Source: Geminocystis herdmanii PCC 6308 (lineage in GTDB: Bacteria > Cyanobacteriota > Cyanobacteriia > Cyanobacteriales > Cyanobacteriaceae). Taken from it: 64,000 nucleotides of DNA. The position numbers were made by a program, and so were the translations under genes. Shown here in pieces: positions 17,155-27,500 of the stretch. Numbering within the stretch: position 1 is the first letter of the stretch; the number at the start of each line of letters is the position of its first letter. The notes beneath the pieces were generated by a model. That model was not told the origin of the DNA, made no database searches, and worked only from the letters and a program-made list of their open reading frames with translations. The stretch lies in NCBI RefSeq assembly GCF_000332235.1, contig NZ_CM001775.1, forward strand, positions 613,630-677,629. Direction: 5' to 3'.

Positions 17155-19302
17155 CTAAATAGACTTCATGGAAAGACTAATTCTTTTTAGCTTCTCATTC
17201 ACTTCTAAAACTCTTACCTTGACAATTTGTCCCACTTTTACTATTTCATTTGTGTCACTGACATATCGATCGCACAATTGAGAGATATGTATTAAACCAT
17301 CTTGATGTACACCAATATCAACAAAAGCACCAAAATTAACCACATTAGTAACGATGCCTTCTAACTCCATTCCCTCTTTTAAATCCCTTACTTCTTTAAT
17401 AGAATCATTAAATGTTGCATATTGAAATTCAGCACGAGGATCACGCCCCGGTTTCTCTAATTCTTTGAGAATATCTTTTAAAGTAGGCAGTCCAATATTT
17501 TCTGTTATATATTTCTTTAAATCAACTTTTTTGAGATGCTCATTAATTAGATTAATATTCGATAATGAGAGGTTTAAATCCTTAGCAATAGTTTTGACGA
17601 TACCATAACTTTCTGGATGAACGGCGGTATTATCTAAAGGGTTTTCAGCGTCTCTAATTCGTAAAAATCCTGCGGACAATTCAAAGGTTTTATCCCCTAA
17701 CTTTTTCACTTTTAATAATTCTTTTCTGGTTTTAAATGCTCCTTTTTCGTTACGATATTGAACAATATTATTAGCGATCGTTTGATTAATTCCTGAGACA
17801 TAAGTTAGTAATTCTGATGATGCGGTATTTAAGTCCACCCCTACATAATTAACGCAACTTTCTACGGTTTCTTCTAATTTCTTTTTCAACAATTTTTGAT
17901 CCACATCATGTTGATATTGTCCCACACCGATGGACTTGGGATCAATTTTGACTAATTCTGCTAAAGGGTCTTGTAGTCTTCTACCTATACTAATCGCCCC
18001 CCTAACGGTAATATCTAAATCGGGAAATTCTGCGATCGCAACTTTACTTGCGGAATAAATGGAAGCCCCCGATTCATTTACCATGACTTTAATGGGCTTT
18101 TTGTCAAGGGTTGCGTAAACTTCTGTAACAAATTCTTCCGTTTCCCGTGATGCTGTACCATTACCGATGGCAATTAGTTCGATTTTATGTTTAAGAATGA
18201 GCTTTTTTAAGGTATCTTTAGCTAATGCTCTTTTTTCTTGACCAGTATGGGGAAAAATGGCTTGATATTCTAAAAATTGCCCTGTTTCTGATAAAATTGC
18301 TACTTTGCAACCTGTCCGAAATCCCGGATCGATCGCTAAAGTGGGTTTCATACCAGCAGGAGAAGATAATAATAATTCTCGCAAATTCGCTTCAAAGGTT
18401 TTAATAGATTCTTCATCCGCCCATGTTTTGATACTCGATCGAACATCTCTGATTAAAGTTGGTTTCAATAACCGTTGAAAACTATCCTTTACCATGACTT
18501 GATAAAAGTCTCTCACGGTGGGAATTTTGGTTTTAATCACCTTCGACTCAAGGTAATTAATGACTCGTGACTCCTCAAAATCAATATCCACCACGAGGAT
18601 TTTTTCCGCTTCTCCTCGAAATAGGGCAAGAATGTTATGAGGAGCAATTTTGGTAAGTTTGCTTTCAAAGTTACGATACATTTCAAATTTAGTCGTACCT
18701 TCAGGATAGTCATTTTTGATGTGAGAAATAAAACTACCGTTATCAAGGATAAATTCCCGTAAATATGCCCTTAAATCGGCTTTTTCTGCTATTTCTTCTG
18801 CTAAAATATCCCTAGCACCGTTTAAGGCTTCCTCGATCGATTTTACTTCATCAGACAAATATTTTTCTGCTTCTTGATCAAGATTTACGGATTTTGCTTG
18901 AGGTTGATTAAGACTTTTCAATAATTCAGCAAGGGGCGTTAAGCCTTTCTCCTTCGCCATAGTCGCCTTTGTCCGTCTTTTTGGCTTATAGGGCAAATAA
19001 AGGTCTTCCAACTCATTTTTTTGTAAACAAGCAACTATTTGAGCTTTTAAACTATCACTGAGAAGATTTTGCGAAGCGATACCATCTAAGATAACTTGTT
19101 TTCTAGCTTCCAATTCCTGTAAATATACGGTTCGATCGAGAATATTTCTTAGTTCAATCTCGTTTAAAGAACCAGTTTTTTCCTTACGATAACGGGCAAT
19201 AAAAGGGATAGTCGCCCCCTCATTTAATAATTCCAAAGCACTGTTAACACTTTGAAGACTTAGGGATAATTCGTTAGCAATGACTTGAGGAATATTAAAC
19301 AT
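17155..19302 (-). CDS. tex: Tex-family RNA-binding transcription accessory protein
   Basis: The product has 715 residues, typical for Tex. In order: an N-terminal helical domain (ATIPFIARYRKEKTGSL near 30-47), a YqgF-like RNase H fold (PTLAIDPGFRTGCKVAIL near 318-335), helix-hairpin-helix motifs (VSGINQTIANNIVQYRNEKG) and a C-terminal S1 domain (LEGIVTNVVNFGAFVDIGVH). Tex binds nucleic acids and associates with RNA polymerase. The gene stands alone with its own terminator. Confidence 0.95.
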   Translation of the reverse strand: MFNIPQVIANELSLSLQSVNSALELLNEGATIPFIARYRKEKTGSLNEIELRNILDRTVYLQELEARKQVILDGIASQNLLSDSLKAQIVACLQKNELEDLYLPYKPKRRTKATMAKEKGLTPLAELLKSLNQPQAKSVNLDQEAEKYLSDEVKSIEEALNGARDILAEEIAEKADLRAYLREFILDNGSFISHIKNDYPEGTTKFEMYRNFESKLTKIAPHNILALFRGEAEKILVVDIDFEESRVINYLESKVIKTKIPTVRDFYQVMVKDSFQRLLKPTLIRDVRSSIKTWADEESIKTFEANLRELLLSSPAGMKPTLAIDPGFRTGCKVAILSETGQFLEYQAIFPHTGQEKRALAKDTLKKLILKHKIELIAIGNGTASRETEEFVTEVYATLDKKPIKVMVNESGASIYSASKVAIAEFPDLDITVRGAISIGRRLQDPLAELVKIDPKSIGVGQYQHDVDQKLLKKKLEETVESCVNYVGVDLNTASSELLTYVSGINQTIANNIVQYRNEKGAFKTRKELLKVKKLGDKTFELSAGFLRIRDAENPLDNTAVHPESYGIVKTIAKDLNLSLSNINLINEHLKKVDLKKYITENIGLPTLKDILKELEKPGRDPRAEFQYATFNDSIKEVRDLKEGMELEGIVTNVVNFGAFVDIGVHQDGLIHISQLCDRYVSDTNEIVKVGQIVKVRVLEVNEKLKRISLSMKSI

Positions 19303-19565
19303 AGAAAATTAATTGAGAAGGTCGAATGGAGAAGGTCGAATGGAGAATTGAAGAATTTTGAGTTCAATTTATTGAACGTTGTATTATTAGCCGTGTAATT
19401 CATTCCACGGTGGGTTATTGATTAACACCCTAACACCCTAACACCCCAATACCCTAATACCTATTACTGATTATTTGTGGTAATTTTACCAAATCCTGAT
19501 AAACTAAAGTAAATTTAAAGATTTTGTTACAATTAATTCCACACTAATTATATTTTATTATTACC

Positions 19566-20261
19566 ATGAGTAAGAAAGAAGTTGTTATTTCCCCTTCTAT
19601 TTTATCCGCTGATTTTAGCCGTCTCGGAGATGAAATCAAAGCCGTAGATGAAGCTGGTGCAGATTGGATTCACGTTGACGTTATGGATGGTCGTTTTGTG
19701 CCTAATATTACGATCGGTCCTTTAATTGTAAAGGCAATTCGTCCTTATACCAAAAAACCTTTAGATGTTCATTTAATGATCGTTGAACCAGAAAAATATG
19801 TAGCGGATTTTGCTAATGCTGGTGCTGATATTATATCTGTCCACGCTGAACATAACGCTTCCCCTCACCTACACCGCACTCTGTGTCAAATTCGTGAGTT
19901 AGGCAAATTATCTGGAGTTGTGCTGAATCCTTCCACTCCTTTAGAATTAATTGAGTATGTGATCGATGTGTGTGATTTGGTGTTAATCATGAGTGTTAAC
20001 CCCGGCTTCGGTGGACAAAGTTTCATTCCTACCGTAGTACCTAAAATCAGAGCTTTACGTCAGATGTGTGATGAAAGAGGCTTAGACCCTTGGATTGAGG
20101 TTGATGGTGGTTTAAAAGCAAATAATACATGGCAAGTTCTTGAAGCTGGTGCAAATGCGATCGTAGCAGGTTCGGCAGTATTCAATGCCCCTGATTATGG
20201 TTCAGCCATTTCTTCTATCCGTAACAGCAAAAACCCTGCGAAAGAATTAGTAACCGCTTAA
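19566..20261 (+). CDS. rpe: ribulose-phosphate 3-epimerase
   Basis: The product has 231 residues. The TIM-barrel signatures [53 protein letters not shown] and EVDGGL (catalytic Asp) are all present. It interconverts ribulose 5-phosphate and xylulose 5-phosphate in the Calvin cycle and pentose phosphate pathway. It stands alone. Upstream (about 19431-19463) lies a short ACACCCTA-type tandem repeat; downstream a heptanucleotide array follows within a few bases of the stop. Confidence 0.97.
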   Translation: MSKKEVVISPSILSADFSRLGDEIKAVDEAGADWIHVDVMDGRFVPNITIGPLIVKAIRPYTKKPLDVHLMIVEPEKYVADFANAGADIISVHAEHNASPHLHRTLCQIRELGKLSGVVLNPSTPLELIEYVIDVCDLVLIMSVNPGFGGQSFIPTVVPKIRALRQMCDERGLDPWIEVDGGLKANNTWQVLEAGANAIVAGSAVFNAPDYGSAISSIRNSKNPAKELVTA

Positions 20262-20263
20262 TA

Positions 20264-20327
20264 ATTGAGAATTAAGAATTAAGAATTAAGAATTAAGAAT
20301 TAAGAATTAAGAATTAAGAATTAAGAA
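20264..20327 (+). repeat. heptanucleotide array (TTAAGAA)n after rpe
   Basis: About eight units of TTAAGAA begin a few bases after the rpe stop codon, in the same sense orientation as the array at 14134. Each unit carries a TAA. Confidence 0.9.
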
Positions 20328-20330
20328 AAT

Positions 20331-20475
20331 ATCTCCCTGTCTTCCTGTCTTCCTGTCTTCCTGTCTTCCTGTCTTCCTGTCTTCCTGTCTTCCTGTCTTC
20401 CTATCTTCCTATCTCCCTATCTCCCTATCTCCCTATCTCCCTATCTCCCTGTCTTCCTATCTCCCCAATTCCCTA
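20331..20475. repeat. octanucleotide CTTCCTGT / CTCCCTAT array
   Basis: About 18 units of an 8-mer, first CTTCCTGT then CTCCCTAT variants, fill the rpe-cheB spacer. The plus strand is almost all pyrimidine, giving a long polypurine tract on the other strand just upstream of cheB. Confidence 0.9.
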
Positions 20476-20502
20476 TCTCCCACTGTCGCCCAAATCCAAT
20501 AT

Positions 20503-21549
20503 ATGACCATTAAAGTATTACTTGTTGAAGATTCTCCTGTTGCTACTCTTTTGTTGCAAAAAATCATCAATACCTCTCCAGATGTCAGAATAATAGGCTG
20601 TGCAAAAACAGGCATTGAAGGTTTAGAGTTAGTACAAAAGTTAAATCCCGATGTGATTTGTACTGATTTACATATGCCCAAAATGAACGGGTTAGAATTT
20701 ACGAAACAAGTGATGGCTAATTTTCCTAAGCCAATTTTAGTTATTAGTGCCTCCGTACAGGAAGAAGATACTAAACACGTTTTTGATGTTTTAAATGCTG
20801 GTGCTGTGGATATATTTCCTAAACCTCGTACAGGGCAATCAGGGGATTATGATCTGATTCGTGAACCTTTGTTAACAAAAATTCGTATTTTATCGGGGAT
20901 TAAAGTATTTCGTCGCAAGTTACCATCCTCCCCTCCTTTTACTCCTTCCTCTACCACTTTTTCCCCTAGTACTTTTTCTTCTGCCAGTAAAGTTCAAATG
21001 ATTGCGATCGGTACTTCAACGGGAGGACCTCAAGTTTTAGCGGAAATATTAGGAAAGATACCTGCTAATTTTTCTGTTCCCATTGTCTGTGTACAGCATA
21101 TCAGTCAAGGATTTTTAGGAGGTTTAGTTGATTGGTTAAATAACAATTGTCAGTTAAAAGTTAAAGTTGCCATGACAGGTGAAAAACCTCAAGCAGGTTA
21201 TCTTTATTTTCCTCCTGAAAAACATCATTTGGAGTTCGATCGAAATGGTCGTTTTTTCTGCTTTTCGGGGCTTCCAGTGGATGGACATTGCCCTTCTGTG
21301 ACGGTGACTTTTAATTCCTGTGCCACGGTTTTCGGTAAAAATGCCATTGGTATTTTACTTACTGGCATGGGGAGAGATGGCGCCACTGGTTTATTATCTA
21401 TGTTTCAACAAGGTGCTTATACCATTGCTCAGGATGAAGCTAGTTCTGTGGTGTTTGGTATGCCGGGAGAAGCGGTACGTTTAGGAGCGGCGAAAAAAGT
21501 GCTCCCCTCTAGTTCGATCGCCTCTCAAATTATGACTATGATTCGCTAG
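20503..21549 (+). CDS. cheB: CheB-type receptor methylesterase (REC + CheB)
   Basis: The product has 348 residues. The receiver domain is at about 1-125 (VLLVEDSP, phosphoacceptor Asp in TDLHMPKMNG, FPKP lysine). A Ser/Thr/Pro-rich linker (about 140-162) leads to the methylesterase domain with the catalytic Ser in GTSTGGPQ, His in QHISQGF and Asp in LLTGMGRDGATG. It removes methyl groups from (or deamidates) chemoreceptors. No cheR, cheA or receptor adjoins it; the nearest receptor gene is 15 kb away. Confidence 0.93.
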   Translation: MTIKVLLVEDSPVATLLLQKIINTSPDVRIIGCAKTGIEGLELVQKLNPDVICTDLHMPKMNGLEFTKQVMANFPKPILVISASVQEEDTKHVFDVLNAGAVDIFPKPRTGQSGDYDLIREPLLTKIRILSGIKVFRRKLPSSPPFTPSSTTFSPSTFSSASKVQMIAIGTSTGGPQVLAEILGKIPANFSVPIVCVQHISQGFLGGLVDWLNNNCQLKVKVAMTGEKPQAGYLYFPPEKHHLEFDRNGRFFCFSGLPVDGHCPSVTVTFNSCATVFGKNAIGILLTGMGRDGATGLLSMFQQGAYTIAQDEASSVVFGMPGEAVRLGAAKKVLPSSSIASQIMTMIR

Positions 21550-21863
21550 GTGTGGATAAAATGAAAAATCATAGTCTTAATCTATTTAATCTTTCCCTAG
21601 ATTTAGATTTCCTGAGAAATGTTCATATAAGAACATTATTGAGGAAGGAAGACACGGGAAAGTTAAGCATACCGAAGCCTATAGTGTTTACTTAGGGTTT
21701 AACGGAAAGTTATGACAAAATTATCAAAATTGATAGAAATGACCAAGATAAACCCTAATCGATTTCTATGTTTTTGGAAGTCTTAGAGCAAGGATAAGTT
21801 AGGGAAAAATTAACCTACCTAATTCCTAATACCTATCTTGATCAAAGCTCGATCGAAATCTGC
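21550..21863. other. convergent intergenic region cheB/desC with inverted repeat
   Basis: These 314 bases lie between convergent genes. TTAGGGTTTA (21692-21701) and TAAACCCTAA (21749-21758) are a perfect 10-bp inverted repeat 47 bases apart, possibly a mini-element or shared terminator. A 44-codon ATG frame at 21561 has no family resemblance and is not called. Confidence 0.55.
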
Positions 21864-22688
21864 TTAATTAGCTTTTAAAACTGGTGCTAATTTTATATTT
21901 TTTGCTAAACCGAAAAATTCTAAAAATTTAATGGTAAACCATGTTAAGTCAAGTTCCCACCACTGAAAACCATGACGAGCAGAATATTGGAAAGCATGGT
22001 GATTATTGTGCCAACCTTCACCGAAAGTTAATAAGGCAACCCACCAACAGTTACGAGAGTGATCATTGGATTCGTGGCTTACATAACCAAATTTATGAGT
22101 AGCACTGTTAACAAACCAAGTTACATGAAATACTAACACTAAACGAAGAAAAATACCCCAGACAACGAAAGGGATTCCGCCCCACCATAAGAGAAATAAA
22201 CCGAGAACGAATTGAATGGGAATAAAATATTTTTCACAGAAAAGATAAAAAGGATCGTTTTGAATATCTTTTGTATATTTGGGAACGTGTTGATTAGCAG
22301 GATTTTTAATAAACATCCAACCCATGTGACTCCACCAAAAACCTTTGTTAGAATCATGGGGATCACCTTCATGATCAGAATATTTATGATGAATACGATG
22401 TAAACCTACCCAAGAAATTGGTCCTCCTTGACAAGCTAATGCGCCACAAAGAACAAGGATATACTCTACCCATTTTGGAGCGTCAAAGCTACGATGGGAA
22501 ACGAAACGGTGATAACCTAATGTGATACCAATACAAGCGGTTAACCAGTATAAAAAAGCTGTAACTCCTACGGCTTTCCAGCTAAAATTACTAGGTAGAA
22601 ACGCAAATAAAGCTACTAAATGAATAGTAGCCATGTAAATAATAATATGCCATGCCAAAGGCGGTTTTTCGGAAGTTGTAACTGTCAT
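21864..22688 (-). CDS. desC: acyl-lipid delta-9 fatty acid desaturase
   Basis: The product has 274 residues. Three histidine boxes bind the diiron centre: GYHRFVSHRSF, LHRIHHKYSD and GEGWHNNHHAF. Several membrane helices lie between them. DesC introduces the first double bond at C9 of stearoyl or palmitoyl lipids in cyanobacterial membranes. Size and His-box spacing fit the delta-9 class rather than DesA/B/D. It is monocistronic, with a 330-bp upstream spacer. Confidence 0.95.
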   Translation of the reverse strand: MTVTTSEKPPLAWHIIIYMATIHLVALFAFLPSNFSWKAVGVTAFLYWLTACIGITLGYHRFVSHRSFDAPKWVEYILVLCGALACQGGPISWVGLHRIHHKYSDHEGDPHDSNKGFWWSHMGWMFIKNPANQHVPKYTKDIQNDPFYLFCEKYFIPIQFVLGLFLLWWGGIPFVVWGIFLRLVLVFHVTWFVNSATHKFGYVSHESNDHSRNCWWVALLTFGEGWHNNHHAFQYSARHGFQWWELDLTWFTIKFLEFFGLAKNIKLAPVLKAN

Positions 22689-23018
22689 TTTTTAGATGTG
22701 AACTATATTTGGTTTTTATTTTACTATTTTGTACTGTTAAACAAATTAAAATTTAATAAAATTTTTAGATTATAACTTGTAGGAAAACCCAGAAAACAGA
22801 AACAAAACTACTATGGCTATCGATCGTCCTAGACCAAGTTAAAATAATTTTGATTGGAATATTCAGATCATCACCTTAAAATTATAAACTATAAATTGAG
22901 ATTAATAATTATAATTTTTATAAATATCTCAAAGCTTTATTTTAATTAACTTTGAGCAATTTTAAAGTTACAAAAATTCAAAGATTACTCATAAAAAAAC
23001 TTAACTAACAAATATAAA
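22689..23018. other. divergent intergenic region desC/glcE
   Basis: These 330 AT-rich bases contain both promoters. I see no ORF with support, no palindrome of note and no RNA gene. Confidence 0.5.
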
Positions 23019-24305
23019 ATGAAGATAAATTTTTCAATTCCTTTAACACAAATTCAAGAAAAAGTTAGTGATATTAACGGCGAATCTTTAGAAATTGTTG
23101 AATGGGATCAAGTTGAACCTTGGAAAAATAGAATTAGTCAACTCAAGACAAAAAGTGATGTTCCTTCCTATCTGGTTATTCCCAATACCAAGGATATGTT
23201 ATCACAGTTTTTGAATGTTTGTGACGAACATCTATTTCCAATTTTTCCAGTGGGTAACGCTACGAAGATAAATTGGGGTAAGTCGATCGATCGAGCTAAG
23301 ATATTTGTCAGTACCCAGAGAATCAACGGTATCATTGATCATGCGGTGGAAGATTTAACCGTAACAGTAGAATCAGGCATGAAAATCAAAGACTTACAGC
23401 AGATTTTAGCCTTAAAAGGACAATTTTTACCCATTGATCCTTGTTTTCCCGAATCTGCCACCATTGGGGGAATTATTGCCACGGCAAACACGGGGAGTTG
23501 GCGACAAAGATATGGGGGAGTAAGAGATTTATTGTTAGGTATTTCTTTTTTGCGAGGGGATGGCAAGGAAGCTAAAGCGGGGGGGAGAGTGGTGAAAAAT
23601 GTAGCTGGTTATGATTTAATGAAGTTGTTTACGGGTTCTTATGGTAATTTAGGCATTATTACAGAAGCTACATTTCGTTTGTTTCCTTTACCAGAAAATT
23701 CTTTAACGGTGACGCTAACAGGAGAGAAGGATTCTATTTATCAGTTACAAAAAACTGTTACTGCTTCGGGTTTAACTCCCACTGCTATGGATTTATTATC
23801 AAAATCTTTAGTTAAAACCTTTGATTTAGGTACAGAATTAGGGTTAATATTGCGTTTTCAAGGCATTACTGAGAGTATTAAACAACAGTCATCCCAAGTA
23901 ATAACCTGGGCAGAAAACCTTAATTTATCAATAAAAATTTATGATGATCAAGAGGAGTTAAATTTATGGAAAAACTTACCTTTAAAAACCTATGAAGGAG
24001 ATGTTATTTGTAAAGTGGGCATTGTACCAAGTCAGGCGATTAATTTAATAGATAAATATGATAATCATGGTTTAATTAATATTAGTCAAGGAATAGGTTT
24101 TTTATCTTTTTCTGAAGCAATAAAAAGTCATCATATTCTCAATTTACGTCAATTTTGTAATGATAATAGTGGTTTCTTAACGGTTTTAAATGCTCCTTTT
24201 AAACCTCAATTTGAGCCTTGGGGCTATGTTGGTAATGGGTTAAAAATGATGAAGATTATTAAACAAAATTTTGATCCTCAAGGGGTTTTTGTCGATCGAT
24301 TATAA
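23019..24305 (+). CDS. glcE: glycolate oxidase/dehydrogenase subunit GlcE-like FAD-binding protein
   Basis: The product has 428 residues. An FAD-binding PCMH domain occupies about 50-220 (TVESGMKIKDLQQILALKGQ, ESATIGGIIATANTGSWRQR, GGRVVKNVAGYDLMKLFTGS), followed by the GlcE C-terminal domain ending NLRQFCNDNSG and FDPQGVFVDRL. GlcE acts with GlcD and GlcF to oxidise photorespiratory glycolate to glyoxylate. GlcD and GlcF are not in the window. A stand-alone position is usual in cyanobacteria. Confidence 0.88.
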   Translation: MKINFSIPLTQIQEKVSDINGESLEIVEWDQVEPWKNRISQLKTKSDVPSYLVIPNTKDMLSQFLNVCDEHLFPIFPVGNATKINWGKSIDRAKIFVSTQRINGIIDHAVEDLTVTVESGMKIKDLQQILALKGQFLPIDPCFPESATIGGIIATANTGSWRQRYGGVRDLLLGISFLRGDGKEAKAGGRVVKNVAGYDLMKLFTGSYGNLGIITEATFRLFPLPENSLTVTLTGEKDSIYQLQKTVTASGLTPTAMDLLSKSLVKTFDLGTELGLILRFQGITESIKQQSSQVITWAENLNLSIKIYDDQEELNLWKNLPLKTYEGDVICKVGIVPSQAINLIDKYDNHGLINISQGIGFLSFSEAIKSHHILNLRQFCNDNSGFLTVLNAPFKPQFEPWGYVGNGLKMMKIIKQNFDPQGVFVDRL

Positions 24306-24339
24306 GGTGATTTCTGAGAATAATTATACCCGATCGATC

Positions 24340-24410
24340 CCCCCTAACCCCCCTTAAAAAAGGGGGAATCATTGAGAAGATTGGTATATTCTTTCTTGGA
24401 AACCACCTAA
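24340..24410. repeat. intergenic repeat with CCCCCTTAAAAAAGGGGG hairpin
   Basis: CCCCCTTAAAAAAGGGGGAA followed by AGAAGATTGGTATATTCTTT matches the segment at 50190-50250 (AAAGATTGGTAAATTCTTTT). It lies downstream of glcE and may serve as terminator. Confidence 0.7.
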
Positions 24411-24508
24411 TCTCAAGAAAAAGAAAGAGATAATAGAAAAAATATCGAAGGAATTGTCGAACGAAGGTATCCCCTACCCTCATCAAAATACGATGAGACA
24501 AACCCCGC

Positions 24509-27500
24509 TTATTGTAATTTTTTCAATTCTTGACGCATTAAAATTTCTATTTGTTTATATTCTGCAATTAATTGTGGAATGAGAAGAGAAGATTCTTTTA
24601 AATCATTTTTTACCGAGCATAATTCAACTTTTTTCGATAAATCAGCTAATTTTATCGCACCTAAACTAGCACTACTAGATTTAAGGGTGTGAGCATTAAT
24701 TTTGATTTCGGGGAGATTCCTAGTGGCTAAGGCATTAATTAAACCCTGTATCAGTTTAGGGCTATCTTCTAAATAAGCATTGAGTAAATCGCAAAAAACT
24801 TCCTTAAAGTCTTCTTCTCCAATCATTTCTTTTAATTCTGAGAGTACTTCTGAATCTAATTGCACCATAATTTTTGGGGATTCTGGTTGTCTATTATTAA
24901 TTATGTCTGAAGTGGAGTTATTTTTTTTAAGATTTTTTAATTTTTGTACTAAACTTTCTACCCTCACAGGTTTCGATAAATAATCATTCATTCCCGCCGA
25001 TAAACAAATTTCTCGATCGCCCTCCATGGCATTAGCCGTCATGGCTATAATATAAGGGGCATTGCCTTGAAAATTACCGTAGGGAGTATCCCAAAGAGTA
25101 CGAATTTGACGAGTAGCGGTTAAACCATCCATTTCCGGCATTTGCACATCCATCAAAATTAAATCATAGGATTGACGGCGTAAAGTTTCTAATACTTCCA
25201 ACCCATTGGCTACTACTTCCGCACGATAACCTAAACGTTTGAGAATATTAGTAATAACTTTTTGATTAACAATGTTATCTTCGGCAATCAAGATTTTTAA
25301 AGGTGCAATACTAGCAATATTATCATAGGGGGAAGAACTTGAAAGAGTATCCACGGACTTAAAATAATTACCTATTTCTTGATGACAAATTTTTGTCAAA
25401 ATATCTGATAGTTGAGATTGTTTGATGGGTTTACTAAGGGTGGCACTCCAATCGACTTGTTTAATATAGTCTTGCATTTCAAAATTACCGATCGAACTTA
25501 ACAAAATTAAAGGTAAATTTTTATAAGCAGGTAAAAGACGAATTTGTTTAGCTAACGTTACCCCATCCATAGAAGGCATTTGCATATCTAAAATAGCTAA
25601 ATCAAGAGGAGGTTGATTTTTCAATAAAGCTAAAGTCGATCGACCCGATGAGGTTAAGATAGATTCCATACCCAAATTATTACACTGAATCATCAACACC
25701 TGACGGTTAGTATCATTGTCATCCACAATTAAAACTTTTTTGCCCTTTAAAATTTCAGGATTAGGAGGGGTAGTCGTAGCAAAAAGATTGGAAACGTTAG
25801 TTTTAATAGTAAAACAAAACATCGAACCTTGATCATTTAACCCCGAAGAAATCACCCAATCAGGAGGAGAATTACCTGCAATATTACCTTTACTTTCCAC
25901 CCACATTCTACCCCCCATCATTTCCACCAAACGCAAACAAATAGCTAAACCTAACCCCGTGCCTCCATAGTTACGAGTGGTAGAAGCATCCACCTGAGAA
26001 AAAGCCTTAAATAATCTATCCATACGACTAGCAGGAATACCAATTCCTGTGTCTTTCACCGTAAAAATTAACTCATATTCTGTGACATTATCATTTATTT
26101 TCGTAGTTTTGTAAATTCCTACAGATAAAACAACTTCCCCTGTTTTCGTAAATTTAATACTATTACTGAGTAAATTAACTAAAATTTGTCTTAATCTGGT
26201 AACATCTCCATTCACCGTAGATGGAATTTCTGGAGGAATAAAATAAATTAATTCCAAATTTTTATTTAAGGCTTTTGGCGCTAACAAATCCAATGATTCT
26301 TCCACTACCAAATGAATAGGCAACGGTTGATATTCTAACTCTAGGTTTCCCGACTCAATTTTAGAAAAATCGAGAATATCATTAATAATCGTTAATAAAG
26401 TATCTCCACTGGTGCGGATAATTTCAGCAAACTCTTTTTGTTCATCATTTAAAGGTGTATCTAATAATAAACCTGTCATACCAATAACGGCATTCATGGG
26501 AGTGCGGATTTCGTGACTCATAGTCGCCAAAAACTCACTTTTAGCCTGATTAGCCGCCTCAGCTTGTTCTTTTGCTAGTTGTAAGTCTTGTTCTACCTTA
26601 ATTTTTTCAGTAATTTCTGTAATTGTACCTACCAAACGATAAGGTTTTCCTTCTTCGTCAACATCTTGATTTCCCTTGGCTAGAATCCAAATATAATCAC
26701 CATTAGAATGTTGGATACGATGAATATTTTGATATAAGTTAGTTTCTCCCGATAAATAATTATGAATATCGTGTAAATTTTGTTCTAAATCTTCCTCATG
26801 GATGTTATGAAACCAACTATCAATATTAGGGGGTAAAGGATTATTTTCATAACCGATAATTCGCATCCATGTCGGGGAAAAATAAATTTCATTGGTATTC
26901 AAATTCCAATCCCAAAGTCCATCATTTGTACCTGAAATTGCTAATTCATAACGTTCATCTTTTTTTCTTAATAAATCTTCAATTTCTTTTTTTTCTTCTA
27001 TTTCTTCTTCTAATCTTTTCGTATTTAATCTTAATTCCTGAGTACTTTCTTCTACTTTCAGGAATAAGTTTTCTCTGGATTCTTCTAATTCTTGGAATTT
27101 TTCTTGTAACGCATAAATCATCGATCGATAATTATCCGCTAAAATTTCAATTTCTTTAATTCCCGTAATTTCCCAAATAAAGGGAAGATTATCAGTAATT
27201 TTATCAGGCAAATCTGTAGTAATCATTGCCAATTTATCTAAAGGTTTGACTAATTTTTTACTTATTTGATCAGCGAATAAAAATGCGATAAGAATAAGAA
27301 TATACATAGTAGCCAAAGATTTAATATAATTAATTTGTAAACCTTTGATGTAAGGTTCAGCTTTAATTTTTACTAAAATATTCCAAGAAAAATTTTCACT
27401 GACGGAAATTTTTTTCACATAAAATGAGTTGCTCCAGCGAGTCATAATAGGGACACCAGGTTGAATGGGCAACCATTGCTCTATATTATTATTTAAAGGG

